Origin: Entonaema liquescens
Taxonomy: Eukaryota > Ascomycota > Sordariomycetes > Xylariales > Xylariaceae
DNA length: 64,000 nucleotides
Direction: 5' to 3'
NCBI GenBank assembly: GCA_902805475.1
Contig: CADCSX010000023.1
Coordinates: 3,844,001 to 3,908,000, forward strand
Shown: in pieces, positions 32,620 through 45,604 of the stretch
Position numbering within the stretch: position 1 is the stretch's first letter
Layout of the letters: every line of letters begins with the position of its first letter
Program-made: the position numbers and the translations under genes
Notes under the pieces: model-generated
What the model was told of the DNA's origin: nothing
The model's database searches: none
The model's input: only the letters and a program-made list of their open reading frames with translations

Positions 32620-34585
32620 GGTTGCGATTAGCTATATGGATTATACGTATACGATATACGTGTGGGCGCATTCGTATTGAGCAAAGTAAGGGGAATTCGA
32701 ATTTAGGTATTAAATTCTTGGTAACCGCAGAACTTCGCTTTAAGATGTTTTTCTATGTCTCTGCTCTCTCTCGGTCCTGGGCCTTTGATATTTAGAGGAA
32801 AAGGGGGTCGATTTGGGGATATTTTTAGTCAACCCAGGTCGTCATTGTTCTTTAAAAGTCTTGTTGATGACAAGATACCCGCTGACGTTATCCCAAAACT
32901 TGGATTACCTTGGTGGTGAGGCCCGAATGGTGCCATGTGCCAATGTGCCGCTCGCTGGTAACTGTTTATCGTAAATCCGGGGATCGGAATGTTTATTTAC
33001 GGGGCGGATAACCTCAGCTGAAAGAGAAGGAGAGAGAGAGAGATGTCCCCTCCCCTCTATTATGGTAACTACCTAACCTAGTTACCTATGACTGCTATGT
33101 AAGCCCCCCCCCCTTACGCAACGGCGTGGGACCTATCAATAGCAACCAACGCCGAGGTGCTTTTTTAGCGGGCTTTTGGGTGTGCACTATGTACCTCCAG
33201 CTATATACATACGTGGTACCCCGCTGCTATTAATCAGTGTTAATCAGTAATCGAATAGGTAACTGCTAGGAATAATTTAACTACTGTTATTTTCATATTA
33301 GATGGCGGGGCTTTTCATCATGACATATTAACATCCATGACAATGTAGGTTATGTCGACCATCAGTAATGACTAGATAAATACTGTGGTGAAGTGAAATT
33401 AATGGAATTATACGTAGGGGAGTTATATATATGATTGGTCATATAAGTTTTATGGACTAGTTAAATCTTACAGGTGTTTAGTATCTGTAACTAACTATAG
33501 AAAGAATTACTCCATCAACGTCCAGAACGCCAGAACTTGTCTTCGTCTCTAATCTCTAATTTCAAAGCAACGAGCCAATGTTCCCACAACATAATATGTT
33601 AGATTAAAATCCCGATATTATGCCAATCATCACCTAGCCTGCTTTGATGCTTTCTATACTTCTCGTGAGTTCATATGGTCTTAAGCAAACTGGAGGGTAT
33701 ATCGTATTGCTCACCAAGAAACAGTCTTTCAATCGCAAAAACTCGTTGGCGCATTTGTCCTTATGTACCGAGTTATAATCTTCGACGATGCACTTTCCGT
33801 ATACTGTTGCCTATATATAATTGTAAGCTTCATTGCTATATGATATATGTATGATATATGTATGATATGTGGTAGACTAATCCCATATATTACCTCGGTC
33901 GAGCACTGTGAGACCGCAGCAGCAAATTTCTGAATTGGCCGTTGACGTGCTGGCATATTTTCTATACGCACACACCAATAATAGCTGATGTCGATATATT
34001 TGAAAGTCCAATAGGTTTTTCTTTGGCAAGACTCGTGCTGTCAATTTACGAGATGGCGGTTCTCTAGAATACAGAATATGCAATGAGGTAATACACATGT
34101 AAAACCGATACACAAATGTGATATGTATGTACAAAAAAGGATACCTACATAGGTGATATGTGTTACATAACGTGAGCCCCACTTCTGCAGTCTGGGGGTT
34201 TTAGTGTACTTTAGGTCCAGAGTCCGGGACATTGAATATTTCGATAACGCGACGCGATGAACCTCACTTCCATCTTACTTCCATCTGACAATTAATTTTA
34301 GCACTGTACCTAACCAGGTCTACCTCAAGTCGCCTACAATTCATTCCAAATCTTGCTCTTTTTTTCGCTAGGTCGCTTTCTGCTCAAATCTCGCTCGGAT
34401 TCATTGCCTATTATATTCCCTAATCAATTGACTTTCTTCCCAGTCATGCTCCTCATTTGCGAACCTCTTTGCGACTAGCGCTTGCGTTGCAATCCATCTT
34501 ATCCCTCCAAATAATGCAAACAAATTAAGCTTAAGCAAGACCATGCTCAGATTTACAATTACTGTGACCCTGTCGCTACACTACC
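32620..34585. promoter_or_regulatory. Divergent promoter region between hym1 and sfi1
   Basis: About 2 kb. No supported gene. It contains a GA-rich patch near 33024-33041, a run of ten C at 33104-33113, and imperfect TATGATATATG repeats around 33838-33868. The last 250 bp before 34586 is pyrimidine-rich. Confidence 0.5.
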
Positions 34586-37428
34586 ATGGCTCTCTCACAT
34601 AGTCCTCAGTCTTCGGTCTCTTCTGATATTTCTGATGAGTTTTCCGCCGCCGAATCCATCCCCGAGTCCACATCTCACCGCTCTGTGGCTCCGCCCGCCA
34701 TGCCCCCTTCTCAGCTCCTAGCTATGGAGCGTGATAGGTATTCCGATGAAGGTAGGCTCGTCATTTAAAGTTATTTAGTTCCCCAACTTGCTAAACATTT
34801 TAGATATACGCATTCTGTACGACATCGTGATTAAGGCTGAAGAGATCTTGTCCGAACTTACGCCTTCTTCTCGTTTACCAACTCATGCCTTGTTTAAAGC
34901 TTATGATGAGATTCTTCCAATCCATGGACTCGACCCGGACGAAGACCAGCTTATCAGCAAGCTTGTCTTCCGGGTTGGAGGTGTCAAAAAGGCCATTTCG
35001 CTCAAGGAGAAGTTTAAGATAATCATGTCGCAATTGGAAATTACTGTTCAAATGGATGGCTCGTCGACATATGAAAGCGATGCTGGGGACGTTTACACCA
35101 CCCCTGCCTCCCCTGGCAAGTCTCCTGCTTTAATCAACGGTGATTATACAGATGACAATTACACCATCCCAGAGGACGATGATAATCACCATCTACACGA
35201 CGGAAACAACCAGGCTAACCTCTCTGTTATCGAACAACACCTCGAGAATAGTGCAATTTCCTTTCGCAAGAAGCACCAGAACAAATTCTCTGCTACGAGC
35301 GCTCTTCGGTACTGGCAGAAGAAGTCGGCATTCATTGCCAACATTTGTGATCAGTTCGATGCTGCTCGGCAGGCCGATTTGGAAGATGATGTTGGGACGA
35401 AATTTGAGATTTGGAGAACTATTGCTGCCGAAGTGGATAACGTACCACCCCAATATCTGCCACCTAATGTATATTCAAAGCGGATCGAGGGGATTGCTGT
35501 TCGGGCCCATGATATCCATATCGCTCGGACTGTGTTAAAATATTGGCGGCAAAGTGCTAGGGAGGAAGGCCATAAAATTCGGAATATCGAGGAATCGACA
35601 GACCCCCTAGAGCGTCTCGCCGCAAAGGCACATAAATATGTGATGCTTTCCCGCGCCTTCGCGAACTGGTCTAACCGCTGGGAGGAAGAGTCGGAGAAAG
35701 CACAGATGGCCGCTAAGGTCTATGAAATGAGCCTGAAATCGAAAGCATTCGGTCTTCGCCAACACCCAGGCGACAACATTCGCATTGGCGGTACCCACGG
35801 TGTTCATTTCGATGCTTCTACCTCTGCTAACCCTAGCAAAACTGAAAGCGCACCTAAACATCCCTAGCCGTGGCCAATGTTGAGTCTCGTGCTGCTGTCG
35901 AGCCTGTTGTTCCATTGAGTGCTGCGGCTGAGACCCATGGGGTAGCTCTCGATGCTTCCCCAAAAATTACACCTTCCAACGATGACCCGGTCGATACAGT
36001 AGACGAAATGGACGAAATTACATTGCTTGCACGGAGACATATTCTCCGCATGCGCTACTACGATGCATGGGAGAAGTATACTGCGGAAAATTTACAGAAA
36101 GTCAGAAATTTCCGTGCAGAACAGCAAGAAGGCCACATTGCTCATGTCATTCCTATATGGCGCTCCCAAGTTAAAAAGGTTTATCTAGAGCAGGAGGTCA
36201 TGCAATATAATGCCAAAAGAGCTAGCTATTACAATAAGACTATAAAAGCTCTAGACACATGGAGACAGGAGAGCCAAGAAAAAACGCAGGGACACGATGA
36301 GATACTCGAGAACTATGCCACACGGGCGAACTTCTACTATAAAGCCACCAAAATACTACCTACATGGCGGAACGCAGCTGAAAAGGCCAGCCAACAGCAA
36401 GGAGTTCTTGAACTTTATGCAGATCGAGCAGAGTATTATTACAAGGCTACAAATGCACTTCCCCTTTGGAGAGCACAAACGCAGCACGTGGTTGAGCACG
36501 AAGAAAAAATACTAGCCAGCTATGCTGAACGAGCCGATTATTATTATAGAACTCGAGGCACTCTGTTAGCATGGCATGATCTTGCTAAAGAAAGGCGCAA
36601 GCGGAGATTAAAGAAGCGCATTTAGAAACCCGCCGTATCGTGAAGAAAGGCATGGGGCAGCGGTGCATCGCGCAATGGCGCGAAAAGCTGCAGCCAAGCG
36701 CCGAACGGCTTGAAGTAATGGATTTACTCCTGGAAGATGTCGTCACGGACCAAGAATCGAATCAGGTTATAGAAGCGTTTGCGACCTGGCGTGAGAAGGC
36801 ACAGCAAAGGGAAGAAATGGGGCTGATGGGCGATGCAGTGGTTGAAGGGAAGTTCTTAGAACAGTGGAGGGATCGGTCAATATACCATCAAGAGTTAGAA
36901 GCCGAGGCCAAGGAACATTGGAAAGGGAAGACAATGTCACGAACGTTAAAAAATTGGAATCTCAGTTCCCTCCAAGTCCCGAACCGACCACTTATTGTGG
37001 CAAATGCGCTGGAAAAGAAGGACAGGAGGTTAATAAGAAACGGATTCGAGAACTGGTACAGCCGAACAGCAGACAAGCTCGTTCCTATCGAGCTCGCAGA
37101 TGGAAGCTATAAGAGCGTGGAACAAGTGGTAGAAGATGCTCAACATGAGGCATCACTAAGCCACGCACGAGGTTTACTAAATAACTGGAAAGCTGCTGCG
37201 AAGAGTAAGAATAATAATACACAGCAAGAGACATACACCCCCACCCCAGGAAGACCGCGTCTCTTTCTTGGAGGCCTGAGTGTGCGAGAGACGACAACAC
37301 CATTAGCGCCCGTGCCGAGTCGTAATTGGCGAGCTAGCGAAACGGCCGTGAGGGGTTCTGCAATCGGGGGTAGGGCTAGTCGTTCCGGCCGGGCGGCGAG
37401 GAATCTTAGGGTCTCATGGGCGCAATAA
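34586..37428 (+). CDS. sfi1: Sfi1-like centrin-binding repeat protein, with two apparent frameshifts
   Basis: Exons 34586-34751 and 34804-37428, with a 52-bp intron. The joined start is MALSHSPQSSVSSDISDEFS, and after splicing the frame enters DEDIRILYDIVIKAEEIL. The body is helical with Trp-containing units that recur every 30-35 residues, for example YYNKTIKALDTWRQES, FYYKATKILPTWRNAA, YYYKATNALPLWRAQT and YYYRTRGTLLAWHDLA. These are the centrin-binding repeats that let Sfi1 form the half-bridge of the spindle pole body. The frame breaks twice. At the stop at 35865-35867 the protein resumes in another frame around 35861; near 36591-36593 (A run) it shifts again before the stop at 36623-36625 and resumes to 37428. 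Each break equals one missing base; restored, the product would be about 930 aa. The end is Arg/Ser-rich. The gene is probably functional in the organism and mis-sequenced here. Confidence 0.86.
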
Positions 37429-38233
37429 CCAGGTTATTCCAGTTGATAACATCGTTGGCGCTATGGGTTTACCTTTGTTTATAAGTAGGGTGGAATCTTG
37501 CATGGAATAAGGCGTGGATGGCATTTTTACATAGTGATACCCCTGGATCTGCTAGTCGGAAAGATTCAAAGATACTTGTAATAGAATATACGGACTTTTG
37601 AGCCGTGCTATTGTATTAGTGTTGATCTATTTAGGTATATATTATTTTATTTGCTTGCATACTTGATATTCTGTGAAAACGAATTATACTTGTGGAAGTT
37701 ACTACATTACATGTATGTAGTACGTTAGGATGGTGTGTACCTTGACTCCCCATAATAGAGGTATTTTCCACAGGTAAAGATCCACCAGTTACTTGCATCC
37801 TCTTATGCAATATCGATACTAGTTAAAATGATCAGACAGGGGTTCGCGGCCCGTCCCACGTCATACTGCAGCCGCAAAAGCGACGCGAATTACCGTTGCA
37901 GGGACGACATCTGACAAGAGAGCACCTGACGTTTTTCATAACCCCGTTAAGGCTGCATCACGTTCAAATTACTTGCGCATATCTTTAAGCTATTATTTAC
38001 GATCCTTACCAAATAAACCGACGATCCATGTGTCGATCTACCCCAATATACCAATACCAAATATCGTCGCATCGAGTGTCCAGTGTCGAAAGCTTACTCG
38101 CCGTAAACGAAGAGCGATTTCAAATCTCCGAAAGAGCAAAGCCAGAACACTTTATTTAATTAATATCCTACCTAACGCTCCACGACTACTAAATCCTTAG
38201 ACATGTCCATATCGAGTCATTTGCGACGATAGT
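37429..38233. other. Intergenic region upstream of rav1
   Basis: 805 bp between two plus-strand genes. No supported gene, RNA or repeat. Confidence 0.6.
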
Positions 38234-41200
38234 ATGAAGGCAGTCCTTCCAGGCCAGCCCGAAGCCAGTCTTCAAGCTGCGTCGACAGGTTATTGGGATG
38301 GCAAGCGCGTAATCGTATATATCACCGGAAATGCCCTCGCAATTCTATCAGACCCCGAAACTATCCTCCAGACCATATATGATAACGACGAACGGAAATT
38401 GGAAGCTGTATCCTTTGATGAATGCTCGGGGAAGATAGCTGCGTGTACGGATGCGACCGTGAGGATATACCGGCCCTTAAGCCATGGTGATGACGGTGGT
38501 TCGCCCAAGGTTATTTTCCCCAAATCTACCAGAATAGCTATTGTACAAACTTAGCTGATTGTATATAGTGGGCTTTACAAACATCTTTTGAAGTCGATCA
38601 AGGTTCAACGCCCGTGACTCTGTCTTGGGGAAGCTCTGAGGAGCTCCTAGTAGCACGATCATCCTTATGGCTCTACAACACGACATCGACACCACCTTCT
38701 TGCCATTGGACGCAGGAGCTAGCCAGCCCTGCGAGAGCAGCGAATATATCCTACGACTCGTCTTACATCGCATCCATCGGATATCATGATCGCTTAGTGA
38801 AAGTATGGCGAAGGTTGAACTTCAGCTCAGACGAAGTACAATTTGATTTTGGCTACCTTCCTCACCCACGAGCGGTAACAAGCATACAATGGCGCAAACC
38901 CTTTCATGTCGACCAAACGATCGAGAATGTGCTCTACACATTTTGCGTTGATAATGTTATGCGTGTATGGACAGGTGCAGATAGCCCCGGCCGCCAGTCG
39001 CTACTACAGCATTGGGGACAGCTAGATCTTGCAGCAGCGGTGCGGGATGAGCGCGAGACAGATAAACAGAAACCAATATGGGCCTTCATCCTAAGCCAGC
39101 GAGACCTCGCCAACGCTACAGAAAGAGCCGTTCAAGAGAGAGGGGATGGGCAAGAAAAGGAAGATGTTGCGCTTCAGTATCTACTCTATTGCCAACAGGG
39201 ACACAGAAATTTGTGTCGTTTTCGATGGACATGGGAGTATGTCGTCGTGGGCCTTAGAGAGTATAAGTAACAAGTTGAAGGGCAGTAATAACGTGGATAA
39301 TGTCGCATATGTTAAATCGAAAGACTTTGATTTCCTTGGCTCGTCAGCAAAGGAATACCACGTTGAGATTCTCAGTTACTGCAACAAAAACTCTGGAAAC
39401 CTACACATGCTATTTCACCACTTCGACGGAAGAGTTGAAGTGTTCGAGAGTAGCATCGCCGATTTCCTCGATCCGACTTCCCATGCCAAAAACCGATTAA
39501 TCCATCGTGCAACCTGGTCCGGACATTCCGCGTCTATCAAAAAGATTGTGCGAAATTTTAGTGGTCGTGCAATTGTATCCAGAACGGAGCAGGGCGAAAG
39601 TATAGTCTGGCGACATACTCCTGGTCCGCAAGGAACAAAACTATTACGACATAATGTTATCCCAGAAAAGCGACATATACATCGAATATGCTTAATCAGG
39701 GGAGGCCGCTTCGTTGTCTTCTTGCATCATGAAAGTATTTCGGTCTGGGACTGCACTTCATCAACGCACACGCTACTCGCTGATCTCAAATATCACGTCC
39801 GTGGCAAGCCCCTTTGCATTATTGTTCTACCTCGAGAACGAGTAGATGACGATTCCGTTGCACATATTGCAACAGTTACTTCGGAACAGGAGGGGATTGT
39901 CTGGGAGCTTAATCTACCTCTGAAGAAGGATAGTTCCATCAAAACACAGATTAATGGTCACCAAAAAGGCCTTAGGGAGTTTTGCACGTTCAGGTTGGAG
40001 GATTCTGGTGACCTCGCCTACGTCTTGCCAGTTGACCCAGCTGGTGTTTCGCATGTTATATCTGGTTTCTTGGATGTGTTTGCTCGGGATGTGGCTGTAT
40101 CGTACACACACGGCGGCCGCGTTGAATTCTGGACTGCTAGAGTTTCTCAGGAACGCAGTCGAGTCGAATGGCTTTCAACATCCTCGATGGAGACAGGCGT
40201 CCCAGAACCCGCATTGGTCAGTGGCAGCACAATGAAGAAAGCCGCTCTCGTGAACGCCCATCGCTCAGAATTGACAATTTGGGATATCCGAGGGGCCCGG
40301 TTAGAATACAAACAGGATTTCGAGAACCACAACCCAGTACAAGACCTTGACTGGACGTCTACACCAGACTCGCAGTCAATTCTTGCCGTTGGTTTCCCAT
40401 ATCGCATTACTCTCCTCTCGCAAATGCGCTTCGACTACTTGAACAAAGGCCCCGCCTGGGCGCCCATCCGCGAGATCAATATCCGAGATTTTACACCTCA
40501 CCCCATCGGAGACTCAACTTGGCTTAGTGATGGCAATCTTGTTATTGGCGCCGGCAATCAACTATTTTCATATGACAGGACTTTCGAGATAACAGACCGA
40601 CTCATCTCGAGCGCCCGCGTTCCTCATCGTAAAGATGGTACGAGAGACTTATATGACGTTATTCAAAGATTGAACGGGCCTTTACCAATCTTCCATCCTC
40701 AGTTTCTCAGCCAGTGTATCCTAGCAGGGAAACATAGCGTAGTTAGGCGCGTGCTTCTGGCTTTGAACCATACATTAAAGTACCATGTAGAAGGCGACCC
40801 AATTGACGATTATCTAGGGCTGGATCTTGCAGATTTCTACATTCGTAAAGTAAGTAAGATAGATTCACTCGCGTGGTAATTTACTAAAATTATAGGGGTC
40901 CATGTCCATCGGTAGCAACGGCTCGTCCTATCTCATGTCCCAGATGTCGTTCGACGACACCGACGAAGTTTTCACGGAAGATATCGCCGCAGCTGTTTGT
41001 GAGAAATTGCAACAAGTTGCTATACCACAACTCTCAGGTCATGAACAGATTCAGTTGGTCGACATCGTCGAATGTGTTGGCGTCGTAGAAAAGCAGCGTC
41101 GCTCGATGGATGAGAATGGTGCTAGGTTCATGTTATTCTTCCGGCAGCACGCACTAAGGAAGGGCAGAACTAACGAAATTCACATGTCGTGGAGGGAAAT

Positions 41201-42531
41201 CAACTGGGCTTATCATTCTACCAGTCAGGATATACTAACTGATTTTGTATCCCGTCAGTATCACGGTACTATGTTGTGGGAGAATGCCAGGGAAAGCGGC
41301 ATGTTCATGTGGCTTACAGACGAGGCCGCTGTGGTAAGTCCAACTACTCGAAGATCCTCAACTTTCATCTAACCCGTTTATTATGTAGAGAGCCCAGTTT
41401 GAGATTGTAGCTCGGAATGAGTACACAAAGAGCGACATGAAGAATCCTGTGGATTGTAGTCTCTTTTACCTCGCATTGAAGAAAAAGACCGTTCTTCAGG
41501 GCCTCTGGCGTATGGCAAGCTGGAATCGTGAACAAGTGGCAACGCAGCGACTCTTAGCGAACAACTTCGAAGACCCCAAGTGGAAGACGACAGCTTTAAA
41601 GAATGCGTATGCTCTCCTAAGCAAACGCCGATTTGGTAAGCACTTTCGTGGTATTTACAAGCCAAGTCAAGCAAGTACATACTAATACAGGATGTAGAAT
41701 ACGCGGCTGCCTTCTTCCTCCTCGCAGGTAATTTGCAAGATGCGGTGAACGTCTGCATCAGCCAGGTCAAGGATATCCAGCTCGCCATTGCTATCGCGAG
41801 AGTATATGAGGGCGATAATGGGCCCGTACTAAGGAAGCTACTGGAAAACGAGGTCCTTACCCTTGCGGCTCAAGAGGGTAATCGTTGGCTTGCGTCGTGG
41901 GCCTTTTGGATGCTAAAGCGAAGAGACATGGCGGTTCGCGCTCTCGTTGTGAGTTTACATTTGAAGTTTATCTTCTAGTCGACAAGCTGACCTTTATGAG
42001 ACGCCTGTCTACACATTATTAGAAACACCAGTTTCGTCAGACAACCTAGAGGCGAAGCTCTTCCTAACAGATGACCCGGCCCTTGTTGTGTTATACTCTC
42101 AGCTCCGGCAGAAGACGTTACAGACGCTCCGCGGTGCATCTAAGGTAACGCCAAGGACAGAATGGGAATTCGTCATACATAACGCCAGACTCTACGACCG
42201 AATGGGTTGCGACCTTCTCGGTCTTGACCTGGGTAAGTCATCATATTTCGGCTACATCCCTGTATCCTACAAGCTGTTCCACTGACCAAGTGTTTCATAT
42301 ATAGTTCGCAATTGGGAATTCCTCCGGCATACTGCGCCGACGGCCCCGGATCTTGGCGGCGAGATCGATCCCAGGAAGTTGTTACACCGCCGCAGCTCGC
42401 TAGTCGTCCAGGACATGCCGGTGTCTCCCGTAGCCCCAGCCGACATGAAGACCGGTCACGGCATCAAGCCGCCGCCCAGCGTATTCGAGGAGCCGGATGC
42501 GAATTCGCTTCTGGATAGTTTCGGGTTCTGA
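38234..42531 (+). CDS. rav1: RAVE complex subunit Rav1 (V-ATPase assembly), with one apparent frameshift
   Basis: Seven exons: 38234-38509, 38569-40849, 40896-41333, 41389-41635, 41698-41948, 42001-42232 and 42305-42531. Introns are 59, 46, 55, 62, 52 and 72 bp; all splice phases agree. The start MKAVLPGQPEASLQAAS and WDGKRVIVYITGNALAIL match Rav1/DmX-like proteins. WD-type blades follow (SYDSSYIASIGYHDRLVKVW, then CVDNVMRVWTG). The C-terminal half (KRRFEYAAAFFLLAGNLQDA, VCISQVKDIQLAIAIARVYEG) is the helical Rav1 domain, and the end is LLDSFGF. RAVE reassembles the V1 and V0 sectors of the vacuolar proton pump. Exon 2 is one base longer than a multiple of three: near 39180-39192 the frame must move from YLLYCQQ to IANRDTEICVVFDGHG. 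With that corrected the protein is about 1316 aa, normal for the family. Confidence 0.91.
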
Positions 42532-44641
42532 GCTATCCCTATTAGGTTTCTTAGCACCGAGGTATCGATATTTGGTTATGGTAGGCGTAAGCTACGGTTT
42601 ATTCATTGATTCAAAAAGACAACTAAGACGGGGGTGCATTTTAGAAGCGTAAATTTTATCTAGTATGGATCAAATCCTTGAAAGCGCGTTTCTTTTGGGA
42701 ATTTTGTAGAAAAGGTGTGTGTCTGGGGATGGTGCTGTCAGAAGTCGAGGACCAGCTCGAAGAGAGCGTTGTATTATAATATGTTAGAACCCTAGTTGGT
42801 ATTAATTAACGGCTCAATCGTCACCGTACCTTGTTAGTTAGTTCAATGTTGATTCGATACGAATCTATTCGATTAAAACTGTTTAAGTGGCCGTGAAAAT
42901 GTATGTGAATTTGTGTTTTAGTAGACTCTACCCAGGCGTTAGGAGAAACACTGGCTCTGCTATGGTACTCCTATCGTCTTTCGCGCCAAAGAACGCTTCA
43001 AGAGCAACGTTGTAAGGGTATCTTAGATAGTTCTAGTATATCGGATAGCCTTACGTGCCCAATAGACGTAAACATTCTCGTCGGCACCTACCCAGGCATT
43101 TCTAGGGGCTCGTAAAACACGCTTCCGTCCCAACGCGAGTTAAAGCGAGCGTCAGGTTTCCCTAACCGTGGGCATCCATTGCTACCTGAGTCTAGAGCAC
43201 CTCGTGGAGCAATAAGCTGGTTTTTCCATGGTTCCTACTCCACCTCTTGACAACAAAGACAGATGGAAATGGATACAACAGAAGACTCAACCGGAAATAA
43301 CATAACAACCGTACAACAAGGTAAAAACCATAGATTGCACATAACTCCACCTACGTTCTACACTGCCATTCAGTCTCATGCCGTCTGCAAAATGAGTAGC
43401 CGAGGCATGCTTATCATAGTCCCGCTATCACATCTTCGTAACAATGAGAGAGGGGGGCTAATGCTCAGTAGACGTTCACAGTGTGGTCTGATATTATGCT
43501 CCTGGAATGATAGAACCAAACATTGCCGAATAAACAGGCCTACTCGTATATACCAATCAACAAAAAAGCTTCTAGAAGTGGTTCTCCATGCCGTGTTTAG
43601 GCATTACTTAGCAAGTTCTATATAACTTCACATGTTGAAAATACCTACCTAACGCTTCCAAATACAGGAATTAATATAATACTGCTACCTTCCAATATTT
43701 CAATTATATCTCAAAGAAGGCGTAATACTGGCCTTGTTCTTCGGAGGTTGACTGACATCATCGTAAAAACGGCAAAGTGGCTGCAAAGAAGCCTTTTCAC
43801 TTGCGTATTAAATAGATTACACCCTTCGGTAGCGAAATAGAAGCCTGACTAAGACCGGCATATATTGCTGTTGCATAGCCACGTCGGCGAACCGAAATTC
43901 GGTCTCGCATGAGACAGCATATTGCAACCAAGGAACCAGGGCATCATAGATTCACTCATGTTATCTCTCAGTAGATCTATACTAATAGGGATACGGCTAG
44001 CTTAGTCACTAACAAACAATACATGTTGAGCTCCTAAGTTATCTATAATAGTTTATGGTTTTTTATTATCCTCTACGTGATATGCCTCCCGAGGCAGTCT
44101 ATGAATAGGGTCACAATGACTATAATATAATAATATAGAGCATCGGCACCTTATGCCACATCCCCGCAATTTATAACACAGCCTCAACTCCTCAACAATT
44201 TCACATGCTACGGTATCTTGGCCTCCAATGCACATAAGGCAGACATCCATGGTAGGGTTCTTGGCTAGGCAGACTGCGGGTTCCGGCCGGGGGTCCGAGT
44301 TTCGCTTAAACGGTACACGCCGGTGGCTCCGATCCGAATATGGAAAGCAGTCGAGCTCAAGCTCACAGATCTTATCTATCTACTCGGCAAAGACATCGGA
44401 TTCTTCACATGTTGAGAGTAAGGGGCTGTCTTGATGCCAATCCTAGGGTTACTTGCTGCGGATGGGCTCACGTGGTTTCATCGAGAGCGTCTTCTTATAA
44501 GACGGGCTGTCCAGGTAGAATAGTCTAAGTTAGTTTCTTCATCCTTCAACAAAGCTGTCCAGGACAATAAAATAATATCCCCATCTCTTCGAGCACTCGA
44601 ATTCGTCTGGCTCATCAATTTTCTACGATATCTGAGTCGAA
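42532..44641. other. Intergenic region upstream of the secreted hydrolase
   Basis: 2.1 kb without a supported gene. A 120-aa ATG frame at 43263-43625 has no recognisable family and is not called. I see no repeats longer than about 12 bp. Confidence 0.5.
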
Positions 44642-45604
44642 ATGCGGTTCGGATTACTACTCTCTTCCCTGCTAGGGCTCAATGGAGCTCTAGCGGCCAG
44701 CAAAGTCCCTGTTGGTATGGAAGATGCCCTAACGACAGCCAATATGCCTGCGGAATTCCTCGAGGATGTTTACTTCGTGGGCCATGTTCCCCTAATGGCT
44801 TTACAAGCCGACAACCGTGTCTCTTACGCTCTGTATATTCCAAAGGAGCATTACAACCCGGACCCGAGCAAGAGTGCGACACCTAAGAAACTCCCCGTGC
44901 TTGTCTACATGCACGGCACTGGCCGCAACACGGTTGCGATATACGATGAGCTCGTCTCCTTCGCTGACTCAACCCCCTGTGCCATTCTGTCTCCTCTGTT
45001 CCCCGCTGGTATGGACGGACCCAACGAACTCGACTCATACAAGGAGCTCAAGAGCGAAACGCTTCGTTCGGACCTGGCTCTCTTCCAAGTCTTCGACCAG
45101 GTCGCCTATCGCTGGCCCGGCCTTGAGTTGGAAAAGGTGTACATGATGGGATTCTCTGGCGGCGGGCAGTTCTCTCACCGCTTCATGTACCTCTACCCCG
45201 AGAAGCTAGCCGCCATCAGCATCGGTGCGCCTGGACGTCCCACGTTCATCGACGAAACCCAGGACTGGCCCGTCGGAACTAAAGACGTGAAGACCGTATT
45301 CGACAAGACCATTCAGCCGGCCACCATCGGAAAGCTTCCCATCCAGCTCGTCGTCGGCAGTAAGGACACCGAGATCCACGGAGACGAGGCTTTCTGGGAG
45401 TGGAAGAAGGAGAAGCTTGGCAGCGGAGGCCTGCCCCCTATGAACGAGACCCGTCTCCAGTCGATCCAGGAGCTTCGCGCGTCTTGGGAGGAGCTCGGCA
45501 TCAAGACCCAGTTCGATATTGTTGACGGTGTGGCCCACGACGAGAAGGGCGTCCGACAAGCCGTCTTGGGTTTCCTTGGACCTCAGCTCAAGAAAAGCAC
45601 CTAA
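44642..45604 (+). CDS. Secreted alpha/beta-hydrolase (esterase-like)
   Basis: A single exon of 320 aa. The N-terminus MRFGLLLSSLLGLNGALA is a clear signal peptide with probable cleavage after GALA or AAS. The alpha/beta-hydrolase fold shows the oxyanion turn HGTGRN, the nucleophile elbow GFSGGG with Ser at 172, a plausible acid Asp at 242 (VVGSKDTE) and His at 299 (GVAHDE). This pattern is shared with PHB-depolymerase-like and feruloyl-esterase-like hydrolases, and no substrate can be assigned. The gene has strongly G+C-biased third positions compared with its neighbours, as in highly expressed secreted fungal enzymes. No introns. It sits alone between RAV1 and the methyltransferase gene, so the context gives no pathway hint. 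Confidence 0.88.
   Translation: MRFGLLLSSLLGLNGALAASKVPVGMEDALTTANMPAEFLEDVYFVGHVPLMALQADNRVSYALYIPKEHYNPDPSKSATPKKLPVLVYMHGTGRNTVAIYDELVSFADSTPCAILSPLFPAGMDGPNELDSYKELKSETLRSDLALFQVFDQVAYRWPGLELEKVYMMGFSGGGQFSHRFMYLYPEKLAAISIGAPGRPTFIDETQDWPVGTKDVKTVFDKTIQPATIGKLPIQLVVGSKDTEIHGDEAFWEWKKEKLGSGGLPPMNETRLQSIQELRASWEELGIKTQFDIVDGVAHDEKGVRQAVLGFLGPQLKKST

Noticed and set aside
39125..39215. A short intron explaining the Rav1 frame change
   Set aside because: The available GT..AG pairs are too short, have weak donors, or do not change the frame in the required direction.
43263..43625. 120-aa plus-strand frame
   Set aside because: It starts with ATG but has no domain, no homologous look and ordinary intergenic composition.
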